The notes under the pieces were generated by a model. That model was not told the DNA's origin. It ran no database searches and saw nothing but the letters and a program-made list of their open reading frames with translations. Position numbers and translations under genes: made by a program. Of a stretch of DNA of 9,009 nucleotides, positions 1-7,600 are shown in pieces. Numbering within the stretch: position 1 is the stretch's first letter; each line of letters begins with the position of its first letter. Source of the stretch: TC-15 sp034437275 (GTDB lineage Bacteria; Chloroflexota; Anaerolineae; Aggregatilineales; Aggregatilineaceae); assembly GCA_034437275.1 (NCBI GenBank), contig DAOTUD010000056.1, positions 1 through 9,009 on the forward strand, in the 5' to 3' direction.

Positions 1-1
1 C

Positions 2-304
2 GTGGTCGCGGCGCTGGTGCGTGCCGCCACCGCGCCCGATGTCGACCAGCGCGTGATCAACGTCGGCAGCGGCGTCGAGACCAGCATCAACGACCTGGTC
101 CGGCTGGTCGGCATGGTCACCGGTGAGGAGCCGCACCCGCTGTACGTGGCCGGGCAGAACGCCGGTGCGTCGCGCATGTGCGCCGACCTCACGCTGGCGC
201 GCGAGCTGCTGGGCTACGCGCCGCAGGTCTTCCTGGAGGACGGGCTGCGCCGCATCCTGGCCGCCGACCAGCGCTTCGCGGCCCACCTGCGCACAGACGA
301 GTGA
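2..304 (+). CDS. NAD-dependent sugar-nucleotide epimerase/dehydratase, C-terminal fragment
   Basis: This is the last 100 codons of a gene that starts to the left of the window. The reading frame is open from the first base, so the GTG at position 2 should not be taken as the start. The visible part carries the typical C-terminal half of extended short-chain dehydrogenases acting on nucleotide sugars. NVGSG (residues 20-24 of the fragment) is followed by ETSINDLVRLV, a TGEEP turn, a conserved ADLTLARELLGYAP segment and a final EDGLRRIL helix. In this family that region closes over the sugar nucleotide, while the NAD-binding Rossmann half (GxxGxxG, YxxxK) lies upstream and is not visible. Substrate (UDP-glucose, GDP-mannose or dTDP-sugar) cannot be told from this fragment. 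A role in cell-surface polysaccharide precursors fits the murJ neighbour, but that link is inference. Confidence 0.88.
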   Translation: MVAALVRAATAPDVDQRVINVGSGVETSINDLVRLVGMVTGEEPHPLYVAGQNAGASRMCADLTLARELLGYAPQVFLEDGLRRILAADQRFAAHLRTDE

Positions 305-318
305 CCGCGGCGCAGATA

Positions 319-349
319 TTGCCCCAAAGCCCCCTATGCCTGGTATACT
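319..349 (+). promoter_or_regulatory. Candidate sigma-70 promoter with extended -10, upstream of murJ
   Basis: An extended -10 element, TGGTATACT, lies at 341-349, with TATACT at 344-349 matching the consensus at five of six bases. A weak -35 candidate, TTGCCC, sits at 319-324 with a long 19-bp spacer, but an extended -10 can work with a poor -35. It is the most AT-rich promoter-like spot in the gap between the epimerase stop and murJ. It would give a transcript with a leader of about 160 nt that contains the hairpin element at 379-469. The same TATACTG string occurs in the promoter candidate ahead of the next gene. Confidence 0.45.
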
Positions 350-378
350 GTGCACCTGGTATTAGGGCGTTATGCTAG

Positions 379-469
379 TTTTCCCCCTCCCCGCGCGCGG
401 AGAGGGGGAAACAAACCGGGGCCCAAAGTCCCTCTCCGTTCACGGGGAGGGATTTTAGGGAGGGGTAAA
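379..469. repeat. GC-rich double-hairpin intergenic repeat element (REP/MITE-like)
   Basis: Two related palindromes sit side by side. In the first, 380-389 (tttccccctc) pairs perfectly with 402-411, and the self-complementary core ccgcgcgcgg (391-400) lies between the arms. In the second, 430-438 pairs with 443-451 around the four-base loop TTCA, with one G-T pair. Both 5' arms carry a CCCTC(C/T)CCG string. A further purine-rich piece, tagggaggggtaaa, follows at 456-469. This layout looks like the dispersed CCCTC/GAGGG palindromes I recall from intergenic DNA of Chloroflexota and some other bacteria. Calling it dispersed is inference because only one copy is in the window. As RNA it would fold strongly in the murJ leader. 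No T-run follows either stem, so it is not a standard intrinsic terminator for the epimerase gene. Confidence 0.6.
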
Positions 470-501
470 CCACCGGCAATCATTCCCGGCCAAACCGAAG
501 C

Positions 502-506
502 AAGGA
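502..506 (+). promoter_or_regulatory. Ribosome binding site for murJ
   Basis: AAGGA at 502-506 lies 11 bases before the ATG at 518. It is the only Shine-Dalgarno-like string near a start codon in this reading frame. It supports the ATG at 518 over a GTG at 350, which would put the repeat element inside the protein. Confidence 0.55.
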
Positions 507-517
507 CAAACAACACC

Positions 518-2134
518 ATGACCAACCCGCAGCCCCCAACGCAGCCCGCCAGCAGCGCCCGCGCCCTCTCCGGGCGACAGATCGCCCGCGCCGCCGGCGT
601 CGTGATGCTGGCCTACGTGCTCAGCGGGGTGCTGGGCATCGTGCGCCAGGCCGCGATCTCCTCCACGTTTGGCGCGGGGTCCCGGCTGGACGCCTTCGTG
701 GCGGCGCAGCGCGTGCCGGAAACGCTGTTCGTGCTGATCGCGGGCGGCGCGCTCGGCTCGGCGTTCATCCCGGTCTTTACGCGCTTTTTGGCCGGTGGCG
801 ACGAGGACGGCGCGTGGCGGCTGGCCAACGGCGTGATCACGCTGCTGTTCGTGGCGGCGAGTGTGCTGGCACTGGGCGCGTTCCTGCTGGCGGAGCCAAT
901 CGTCGAGCGGCTGCTGCTGCCGGACGACGCCCCGGCCACGCAGGCGCTGTGCGTCGAGTTGATGCGCATCATGCTGCTGACCGTGATCATCTTCGGGATC
1001 AGCGGCCTGTTGATGGGCGTGCTCAACGCGCACCAGCATTTCCTGGCCCCGGCGTTGGCCCCCAGCATGTACAACATCGGGCTGATCGTCGGGGCGCTGG
1101 TGCTGGCGCGCGGCGATAACGTGCACGGGCTGGCATGGGGTGCGGTGATCGGAGCCGGGCTGCATCTGCTGGTGCAGGTGCCGGCCCTGCTGCGGCTGGA
1201 CTTCCGCTTCCGTCCGGCCTTTGGGCTGCGCGTGCCGGGCGTGTCGGAGGTGCTGCTGCTGATGGGGCCGCGCGTGATGGGGCTGGGCGTGGTGCAGATC
1301 AACTTCTGGGTGAACACGGCGCTGGCCTCCGGCATGGCGGAAGGCAGCAACACCGCGCTGGCGGTGTCGTTTACGCTGATGTTCACCGTGCTGGGCGTGC
1401 TGGGGCAGAGCATCGGGACGGCGGTCTTCCCCACGCTGAGCACGCTCAGCGCGCAGCAGGACACCGCCGACTTCCGGCGCACACTGGCCAGGGCGCTCAG
1501 CAGCGTGATGTTCCTCTCGATTCCGGCGGGCATCGGGCTGGCCGTGATCAGCGAGCCGATGGTCGCGCTGCTGTTCGAGCGCGGCGACTGGACCAGCACC
1601 GACACGGCGGGCACGGCCTGGGCGCTGGCGTGGTTCAGTGTGGGGCTGGCGTCGCACGCCGTGCTGGAAATCCTGGTGCGGGCCTTCTACGCACTGCACG
1701 ACACCTGGACGCCGGTCAAGATCGGCACCGCGACGATGCTGTTCAACATCGCGCTGTCGCTGGCGTTGATCCACCTGATGGGCTACCCGGAGACGGACAA
1801 CTTCGAGCGCGGGCCGTTCGGCGGGCTGGCGCTGGCGATGACGGTCGCCACCACGCTCGAAAGCGCGGCGCTGTGGGCCATCCTGCGGCGGCGTACCGGC
1901 GGCCTCAACGAGCGACAGGTCTTGGGCGGGGCGGCGCGCACGCTGTTCGCGTCCGGGCTGATGGCGCTGGCGCTGAGCGGGTTCCTGTGGCTGCTGCCGG
2001 GGCTGGCCGTGCTGGTGCAGGTCGTTGGGGCGCTGGCGCTGGGCGCGGCGGTGTTCTGGGGCGCGGCGCTGCTGCTCGACATCGACGAGGCCGAAATGGT
2101 CCCGCGCCTGGTGCGGCAGCGGTTGCGGCGGTAA
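518..2134 (+). CDS. murJ: MurJ lipid II flippase (MviN family)
   Basis: This 538-residue protein belongs to the MviN/MurJ family of the MOP exporter superfamily. These proteins flip undecaprenyl-linked peptidoglycan precursor (lipid II) across the cytoplasmic membrane. Evidence is the hydrophobic multi-helix pattern along its whole length, about 14 helices as usual for MurJ, and the family motifs. VLGIVRQ with R43 ends the first helix. SRLDAFVAAQRVP carries D58 and R65, matching the charged cavity-lining residues of the family. APSMYNIGLI lies at 181-190, GQSIGTAVFPTLS at 296-308, LFERGDW at 352-358 and RAFYALHDTWTPV at 388-400. Length matches known MurJ proteins (about 510-550). The start at 518 was chosen for its AAGGA site and because the protein then begins a short distance before helix 1. 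The C-terminus ends in a basic tail, VRQRLRR. Upstream sugar-nucleotide and downstream envelope genes suit a cell-wall context. Confidence 0.93.
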   Translation: MTNPQPPTQPASSARALSGRQIARAAGVVMLAYVLSGVLGIVRQAAISSTFGAGSRLDAFVAAQRVPETLFVLIAGGALGSAFIPVFTRFLAGGDEDGAWRLANGVITLLFVAASVLALGAFLLAEPIVERLLLPDDAPATQALCVELMRIMLLTVIIFGISGLLMGVLNAHQHFLAPALAPSMYNIGLIVGALVLARGDNVHGLAWGAVIGAGLHLLVQVPALLRLDFRFRPAFGLRVPGVSEVLLLMGPRVMGLGVVQINFWVNTALASGMAEGSNTALAVSFTLMFTVLGVLGQSIGTAVFPTLSTLSAQQDTADFRRTLARALSSVMFLSIPAGIGLAVISEPMVALLFERGDWTSTDTAGTAWALAWFSVGLASHAVLEILVRAFYALHDTWTPVKIGTATMLFNIALSLALIHLMGYPETDNFERGPFGGLALAMTVATTLESAALWAILRRRTGGLNERQVLGGAARTLFASGLMALALSGFLWLLPGLAVLVQVVGALALGAAVFWGAALLLDIDEAEMVPRLVRQRLRR

Positions 2135-2135
2135 G

Positions 2136-2164
2136 TTTTCCGTAAATACAAAAAGGTATATACT
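2136..2164 (+). promoter_or_regulatory. Candidate sigma-70 promoter upstream of the propeller gene
   Basis: The 67-bp gap between murJ and the next gene is clearly AT-richer than its surroundings. It contains TATATACT ending at 2164, with TATACT at 2159-2164 as -10. A weak -35, TTTTCC, lies at 2136-2141 with a 17-bp spacer. The predicted start of transcription near 2171 leaves a leader of about 30 nt before the ATG. The propeller gene may therefore be transcribed on its own as well as by read-through from murJ. Confidence 0.45.
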
Positions 2165-2189
2165 GCCTGTTATCGAATCGTCAGATGAT

Positions 2190-2195
2190 GGGGAG
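2190..2195 (+). promoter_or_regulatory. Ribosome binding site for the propeller gene
   Basis: GGGGAG at 2190-2195 sits 6 bases before the ATG at 2202. It fixes that ATG as the start and places a clean signal peptide at the N-terminus. Upstream in-frame starts would lie inside murJ. Confidence 0.65.
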
Positions 2196-2201
2196 TATCC
2201 G

Positions 2202-4319
2202 ATGAAGGCTGCTATTTTAGTGATCCTGGCGCTGGCACTGTTAGGGGCCAGCCCGGTTGTTCTACAGGCTGATCCCGTTGTGGTGCGGCAGTTCGGCGAA
2301 ACATCCTACACGCTGCGCGATGTGCAGTTCATCACGCCGGAACGTGGGTGGGCGGTTGGCGTGCCGCATTGGGACCAGGCCGCCCGCCGCGTCACCGGCA
2401 CGATCATCGCCACCACCGACGGCGGCACGACGTGGGATGCAGCCCCGGACGTGCCCGCTGTCGAACTGCGCGGCGTGCATTTCGTCGATCCACAAACCGG
2501 CTGGGCGGTTGGATCGGCGGGCACGATCCTGCACACAGCGGACGGCGGCGCGACGTGGGCCGCACAGCCGGTCGCCACCAGCGACGATTTTCGCGGCGTG
2601 GCATTCGCCGATGCCATGCACGGCTGGGCGACCAGCATCCAGACCACGCAGATCGACGACTGGTCCGGCGAGCCACTCGAGTGGGTAGGCACGATCTGGC
2701 ATACGGCAGACGGGGGCCAGTCCTGGACGCAGCAAGCCCTGCCGGAGGGAGCCAGCTTGCTCAACCGCGTGGATTTCGTCGATGCCCAGACCGGGTGGGC
2801 AGTCGGCATCAAGCACGCCGGCGGCGACAGCTACCGGCCCGAGCATCGCGGCGCGATCTACCACACCACCGACGGCGGCGCGACGTGGCAGGAACAGTAC
2901 ACCACCGCCGATCCGATCGTGTTCACCGGCGTGGATTTCATTGACGCGCAGCACGGCTGGGTTGCCAGCTTCCCCGGCAACAGCGGCCTGGAAGGGGGCT
3001 TCGTGTTCTATACGGCGGACGGCGGCGCAAGCTGGCAGCGCGGTGAGCCGGGCAGCGCCTTCGCGCCGCTGTGGGATGTGCACTTCGTGGACCAGCAGCG
3101 CGGTTATGTCGTCGGCGCGGATTACATCAGCGCGTGGGGACCGCCGGTCTGGCGCACGCTGGACGGCGGCGCAACCTGGGAAAAGCTGATGCTGGAAAAA
3201 CACGACAACGAGGGGTTGTACGGCGTCAGTGTGATCGGCGATCAACTGGTCGCGGTCGGCGATCACGACATCCTGGTGCGCACCCCGCGCGCCTGGGCAC
3301 CTCCGCCGGGGTTGGGCGAGACGTCGCTGTTTACCGCCGCGTATATCAATGTTCACTATCGCTTCGAGGACGTGCATTTTGTCGATGCACAACGCGGCTG
3401 GGTCGTCGGGCGGCGCAGCTATGGCCCGTCCATGTGGGGCCAGGTGATCCTGCACACGGCGGACGGCGGCGCAACCTGGGAAACGCAGTACACACACCCG
3501 CCCGGCGAACACCTGTTTTCTGTGCACCGGCTGGACGCCGTCACTTTCGCGGATGCGCAGACCGGCTGGGCGGTGGGCAAGTCGGACAAGTACGGCGATC
3601 CCGCTGCGCCCGGCGCGATCCTGCACACGGCAGATGGCGGCGCGACGTGGCACAACCAGGGCGTGGACCTGATCACCAACTGGGACGTGGAGTTCTTCGA
3701 CGTGTGCGCGCGGGCCGATGGCACAATCTGGGCGCTGGCAACGCGCCACACGCCGGACCAGACGGTCTTTCTGGCGCGCGGCACATCCTCCGGCGATGCG
3801 TGGGAATGGGTCGATACCGGAGTTGAGGGGATGCTGGCGATCGGGTTCGCGCTGGTGCAGGGCGAACTGGTTTTCGCCGATGCGCAGCACGGCTGGATTG
3901 CGGGCGGCCTGGGGCAGGTCCTGCACACGGCGGACGGCGGCGCGACGTGGTCCGCGCAGCAGTTGACGTGCGACTACCCGCCCTGCCGGCTGCGGACGTT
4001 CACCGTCGCGTTTACCGATCCACTCAACGGCTGGATCGGCGGTGAGGGATTGTTCCACACCACCGACGGCGGCCAGACCTGGCCTCCGGCCCCGGTCGAA
4101 CTGCCGGGCGATGTCCACACTATCGCGTTTGGCGACGCGCAGACCGGCTGGCTGGCCGGGGATGGCGGGCTGCTGATGCTGACGCCAGACGGCGGGCAGA
4201 CCTGGATGCCCATCGACAGCGGGACGTTCGCGACGCTGCTGGGCGCATCGGTGCTGCCGGGCGGCGAGGTCTGGCTGGTGGGCACGTCCGGGATGATCTT
4301 GTACGTGAGCCAGCAGTAA
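2202..4319 (+). CDS. Secreted Asp-box (YCF48/BNR-type) beta-propeller protein
   Basis: The protein is 705 residues long and starts with a signal peptide: MKAAIL, then a hydrophobic run to about residue 21 and a likely cut after A23. It should therefore be exported. The rest is built of repeats with the pattern F-x-D-x-x-x-GW-x-x-G followed by an Asp-box, T-x-DGG-x-(T/S)-W. Eleven Asp-boxes are present, with their Asp at residues 73, 114, 170, 224, 273, 321, 421, 478, 578, 622 and 663. Three further repeats keep the G-x-x-W/V-x-x-G strand but lack the box (about 339-365, 494-536 and 676-703), giving 14 in all. YCF48/Hcf136 proteins, which aid photosystem II assembly, form one seven-bladed propeller of this type. 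The same repeats are common in secreted proteins of non-phototrophs, where the function is unknown. A photosynthetic role should not be assumed. No catalytic sialidase residues are recognisable. Cysteines at 502, 590 and 595 are the only ones seen. Confidence 0.85.
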   Translation: MKAAILVILALALLGASPVVLQADPVVVRQFGETSYTLRDVQFITPERGWAVGVPHWDQAARRVTGTIIATTDGGTTWDAAPDVPAVELRGVHFVDPQTGWAVGSAGTILHTADGGATWAAQPVATSDDFRGVAFADAMHGWATSIQTTQIDDWSGEPLEWVGTIWHTADGGQSWTQQALPEGASLLNRVDFVDAQTGWAVGIKHAGGDSYRPEHRGAIYHTTDGGATWQEQYTTADPIVFTGVDFIDAQHGWVASFPGNSGLEGGFVFYTADGGASWQRGEPGSAFAPLWDVHFVDQQRGYVVGADYISAWGPPVWRTLDGGATWEKLMLEKHDNEGLYGVSVIGDQLVAVGDHDILVRTPRAWAPPPGLGETSLFTAAYINVHYRFEDVHFVDAQRGWVVGRRSYGPSMWGQVILHTADGGATWETQYTHPPGEHLFSVHRLDAVTFADAQTGWAVGKSDKYGDPAAPGAILHTADGGATWHNQGVDLITNWDVEFFDVCARADGTIWALATRHTPDQTVFLARGTSSGDAWEWVDTGVEGMLAIGFALVQGELVFADAQHGWIAGGLGQVLHTADGGATWSAQQLTCDYPPCRLRTFTVAFTDPLNGWIGGEGLFHTTDGGQTWPPAPVELPGDVHTIAFGDAQTGWLAGDGGLLMLTPDGGQTWMPIDSGTFATLLGASVLPGGEVWLVGTSGMILYVSQQ
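2310..4310 (+). repeat. Fourteen tandem propeller-blade repeats within the secreted protein gene
   Basis: Blades run at about residues 37-78, 88-119, 129-175, 187-229, 241-278, 288-326, 339-365, 388-426, 444-483, 494-536, 549-583, 599-627, 637-668 and 676-703. Blades 7, 10 and 14 have lost the Asp-box. The DNA is also repetitive: variants of gcggacggcggcgc followed by TGG recur. The stretch ggacggcggcgcaacctggg is identical at 3161-3180 and 3461-3480, exactly 300 bp apart. Such stretches are prone to recombination that adds or removes blades. Confidence 0.7.
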
Positions 4320-4399
4320 GCCAGGTACCGCAAGCATCACGACAACAGCGGCGACCTGCTGGAACCCGGCCCGTGTATGGTGCGGCAGCGGCTGCGGCG
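4320..4399. other. Convergent intergenic gap without an obvious terminator
   Basis: This 80-bp gap separates the stop of the propeller gene from the stop of xseB on the other strand. No GC stem followed by a T-run is visible on either strand. The propeller reading frame stays open after its TAA for 27 more codons and ends at TAG 4401-4403. The last part of that stretch copies the 3' end of murJ (see 4378-4399). Confidence 0.5.
4378..4399 (+). repeat. Near-copy of the murJ 3' end (matches 2109-2130)
   Basis: The 22 bases at 4378-4399 match 2109-2130, the end of murJ, at 21 positions. Read in the frame ending at TAG 4401-4403, the copy encodes VRQRLRR and a stop, the same last seven residues and stop as MurJ. 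The similarity fades immediately upstream. It may be a relic of a duplication or of a lost second gene. It may also be chance in CGG-rich DNA. Confidence 0.35.
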
Positions 4400-4630
4400 C
4401 TAGGCCAGGGGGCCGGTGGTCCCGTCGGGGTCCAACTGCTGCACGCGCAGCTCGGCGGAATCCAGCAGGTCGCCGCAGTGCTGTGCGAGCTGCTGCCCCT
4501 GCTCGTAGAGCGTGACTGTCTCGTCGAGCGTCAGGTCGCCGGATTCGAGCTGCGCGACGATCTCTTCTAAGCGGGCATAAGCGTCTTCAAACGTCAGGTC
4601 GCTGATATCGCTGCTCGTGTGTTCACTCAT
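4400..4630 (-). CDS. xseB: Exodeoxyribonuclease VII small subunit
   Basis: This 76-residue protein matches XseB in size and sequence. XseB is a small helical-hairpin subunit that binds the large subunit XseA. Together they form exonuclease VII, a cytoplasmic nuclease that degrades single-stranded DNA from both ends. The family signature is clear: LTFEDAYARLEEIVAQLESG (residues 14-33), then DLTLDETVTLYEQGQQLAQHC and the second helix to AELRVQQL. The start MSEHTSSD at 4630 was chosen because AGGA lies 10 bases upstream and the length is then normal. An in-frame start at 4696 would overlap the kinase gene and add 22 residues unlike the family. It follows the kinase gene on the same strand after 38 bp, so co-transcription is likely. 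No xseA is in the window. Confidence 0.92.
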   Translation of the reverse strand: MSEHTSSDISDLTFEDAYARLEEIVAQLESGDLTLDETVTLYEQGQQLAQHCGDLLDSAELRVQQLDPDGTTGPLA

Positions 4631-4640
4631 CGTGGTTATG

Positions 4641-4644
4641 TCCT
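4641..4644 (-). promoter_or_regulatory. Ribosome binding site for xseB
   Basis: On the minus strand AGGA (complement of tcct, 4641-4644) lies 10 bases before the ATG at 4630. It supports the short start of XseB and lies in the 38-bp gap after the kinase stop. Confidence 0.45.
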
Positions 4645-4668
4645 GTTCACTGTGCCGGTTAACGCGCT

Positions 4669-7600
4669 TCAGTCCAATAGATTCTGGCAGTCCCACTCGC
4701 CGGCCTGGGCCGCTGCCAGCCAGGCGTCGAAGGCCGTGCCCAGGGTGTGCTCCTGGGCGGCGGCGAAGTCGGCAGCCGCGCCGCTGGCGTCGCCCTGGGC
4801 CTGCCGGACCTGGGCGCGCAGGATGTGCAGCAGCGGGAAGTCCGGCGTCAGGTCCAGCGCCCGCGTGTAGGACGCTTCCGCTGCCGCGTCTTCGCCCAGG
4901 TTACACTGCGCCAGTCCGCGCACCAGCAGCAGGTCGGCGATCCCGATGGGGCTGATATCGTCCGCTGCGCCGTCGCCATCCGGGATGAGGGCAGTGTCGG
5001 TCTGTTCGAGCACGGCGGTGTACTGCTTGAGCGCCAGGTTGGTGCTGGCCGCGAAAAACGCGCCGATGTGGCGGTGGTGCGGGCTGTTGCCATATACGGC
5101 CTGCATGGCGCGGTTGGTGGCTTGTGCGTCGGGATATTTCTCGCGGATGGTAGCGACCAACGCCTGCGCATCCGCGCTGCGGCCCTCGCGCAGCGCGATC
5201 AACACGGCGGGCAGGTGCGGCAGGTGCAGCGGCGGGTCGAGCGCGATGGACTGCGCCAGGTCGGCGCGTGCCGCGTCGAGGTTGCCCTGCCACTGGTAGT
5301 ACATGATCCCGCGCAGGAAGTGCGGGTACCAGTCCTCGGGGCGCAGGATGATCACCTGGTCGTAGAGCCGCAGCGCCTCGTCGAAGGAGGCGGTGGGCGA
5401 CATCATCAGGCCGCTGAGCCAGTTGTCCGGCCCGCGAATCTGCGCGGTGCCGATATCGATGTCGAACGCGCGCAGGTCGCCGCTGCGCAGGTGCGCCATG
5501 CCCCGGTAGAAGAACGCCAGGGGGTGGGCGCTGGCCTCGACCGCCTGCGCGAAGAGATCAAGGGCCTGCGCGGTGTCGGCGGTGTAGGCCAGCAGCGCGC
5601 GGTGCATCGTCGCGGCCAGGCTGCTGCCCTGCGGTTCGGCGTCGATCACGTCCAGGTAGCCGATCTCGGCCATCGAATACAGGAAGCCGAATTCGTCCCC
5701 CTCGGCGGCGGCCAGCATGTTCAGCACGTTGAGCACCAGCCGCGCCGCTGACTGCTCGCGTATGTCGCTGATGTGCGCGCGCACGTTGGTCACGGCGGCC
5801 AGCTCCGCGCGCGAGTAGGCCATGTACGGGAAGTCCGCCAGCGCGCCAGGCTGGATGTTCAGCTCGATCACATCGTCGTCGTAGTTGCCCCACACGACCA
5901 CCGGCGCGCCGACCGCCTCGGCAATCGCCTGTGCCTCGTCGTCGGAGTCGATCACCGCCGGATAGCGGCGCACGCGGAGGTTGGAGAAGGGGATGTCCTG
6001 CTCCAACCGGTTGGTGAGATCGTCGGCCACGACGTCGGAGACGTTGGCGCGGGTGGTGTCACCGCGCGGCTGCAAGTCCGCGACCAGCACCATGTACTCG
6101 TCCGGCCCGACCGGCGCGATATCGGCCAGCGCCGCCGGCAGCGCGGTCGGTTCCGGCGTCGCGGTGGCGCGGTCGTCCGGGGTGGGCGGGATCGTGGTCG
6201 CGTCCGGCGCGCCCGCGTCCGCCGGGGCCAGCAGCGGGTTGGCCGCGGTGAAGAAGTTGTCGCAGCCCAGATCGCCGGCGCGGATGGCGCGGATCATGGG
6301 CTGGAATGCGTCGCCCTGGTCGCTGCCCCGGATCACGGCAAAGTCGTCGTCTGCGCCCGCGTAGTTGTACTGCCGGCGGCGCACATCGGCACGCAGCAGG
6401 TAGGCCAGCAGGAAGTCCGGGTCGTGCTCAATCGCGCGCGTGTAGTCGCTCTCGGCGGCCTCGTAGGTGCGCTGGGCACAGTAGGCCATGCCGCGCATCC
6501 AGGCCAGGTCAATCGAGGCATGGTTAAGCTGCAGGCTGCGCGTGGTGTCTTCGATCACGGCTTCGTAGTCGCGCAGCACCAGGTTGGTGAACGCCGACAG
6601 GACGTTGCCGTAGTTGCTGAGCACGCCCTCGCCGAGCGTGGCGTGGATCAGGCGGTTCATGTAGGCCGGGTCGGGGAACTGGGTCAGCATGGCGTTGATG
6701 TGCGCGCCGGCGTCGTCGATGCGCCCCTCGCGCAGCGCGAGCAGCGCGGCGTACACATACGGGAAGTTGGCGTTCGGTTCCAGCGCGATGGCGGCCTGGA
6801 TGTCGGCCTGGGCCTGCGCGTACTGTTGTAGTTCGTAGTAGACCGCGCCCCGGAAGAACAGCGCGAACCAGTCGTCGGGCCGCATCGCGATGATGGTGGT
6901 GTAGTAGCCGATGGCCTGCTCGATGGACGGCGTGCCGGCGGCCAGCATGTACTGTGGGATCGACCAACTGGACAGATTCTGGTCGAGCTGGGTGGCCGCG
7001 CGCGCGGCGGTTTCGGCCTTCTGCGCGACCTGTTCGGGCTGGTCCAGGTGCGCCCACACCAGCCCCTCCAGCACGTAGACGAACGGGTTTTGCGGGTCGT
7101 TTTCGATGGCCTGCTCGATGGCGTCCAGCGCGCCCTGCGGGTCGTCGTGCAGCCGCACGAAATAGCGGTGCACATGCGCGGCCACGTCGCTGCCCTGGAT
7201 GCTGACCGGCTCGACGTCCAGCGTGTCGAGAATGGCCATCATGCGCATGAACTCGAAGGCGCTGCTGTTGGCGGCGTGCAGGATCGCCATCACGCTCGCC
7301 ACCTCCGGCGCGACGGACTGCGTCTGCGGGTCGGTCATCTGCAGCCGCACGTTGGCTGTGCGCGCGATGATCTCCGCGCCCATCTGCATCTGTGGGAAGG
7401 CGGTCATCGTCCCGACACGCAGCTCGAGCGTCACCGCCTCGGCGGTGTAATGGCCCCAGATCACGACGGTGGCGTCGTTGCGCGCGGCGACGGCCTGCGC
7501 CTCGTCGGAGGTGGTGATCACCTGTGGCACACGCCGCACGCGCACGTTGGAATACGCGATATCCTCGGTCAGCCGGTCGGTCAGGTCTTCGGCGATGTAG

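Noticed and set aside
380..411. Intrinsic terminator for the epimerase gene
   Set aside because: The stem is strong but no T-run follows. The hairpin is also downstream of a good promoter candidate, so a leader or repeat role fits better.
350..517. N-terminal extension of MurJ from a GTG at 350
   Set aside because: The added 56 residues are Gly/Pro/Arg-rich, are encoded by the palindromic repeat, and lack a ribosome site. The ATG at 518 has AAGGA and gives normal MurJ length.
455..1774. 439-codon open frame on the minus strand across murJ
   Set aside because: It is rich in Gln, His and Arg with no recognisable fold, as expected for the antisense of a GC-rich membrane-protein gene.
2310..4310. 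Tandem repeats read as a CRISPR-like array
   Set aside because: The repeats are protein-coding Asp-box blades with variable spacing, in one long open frame. There are no uniform spacers and no cas genes.
2202..4319. Photosystem II assembly factor as function
   Set aside because: YCF48-type repeats are widespread in non-phototrophs, and no photosynthesis gene is nearby.
2262..4340. 692-codon open frame on the minus strand across the propeller gene
   Set aside because: Its repeats simply mirror the Asp-box repeats on the plus strand. There is no ribosome site or known domain.
4631..4696. Upstream start for XseB at 4696
   Set aside because: It would overlap the kinase gene by 28 bp and add residues unlike the family. 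The start at 4630 has a ribosome site and typical length.
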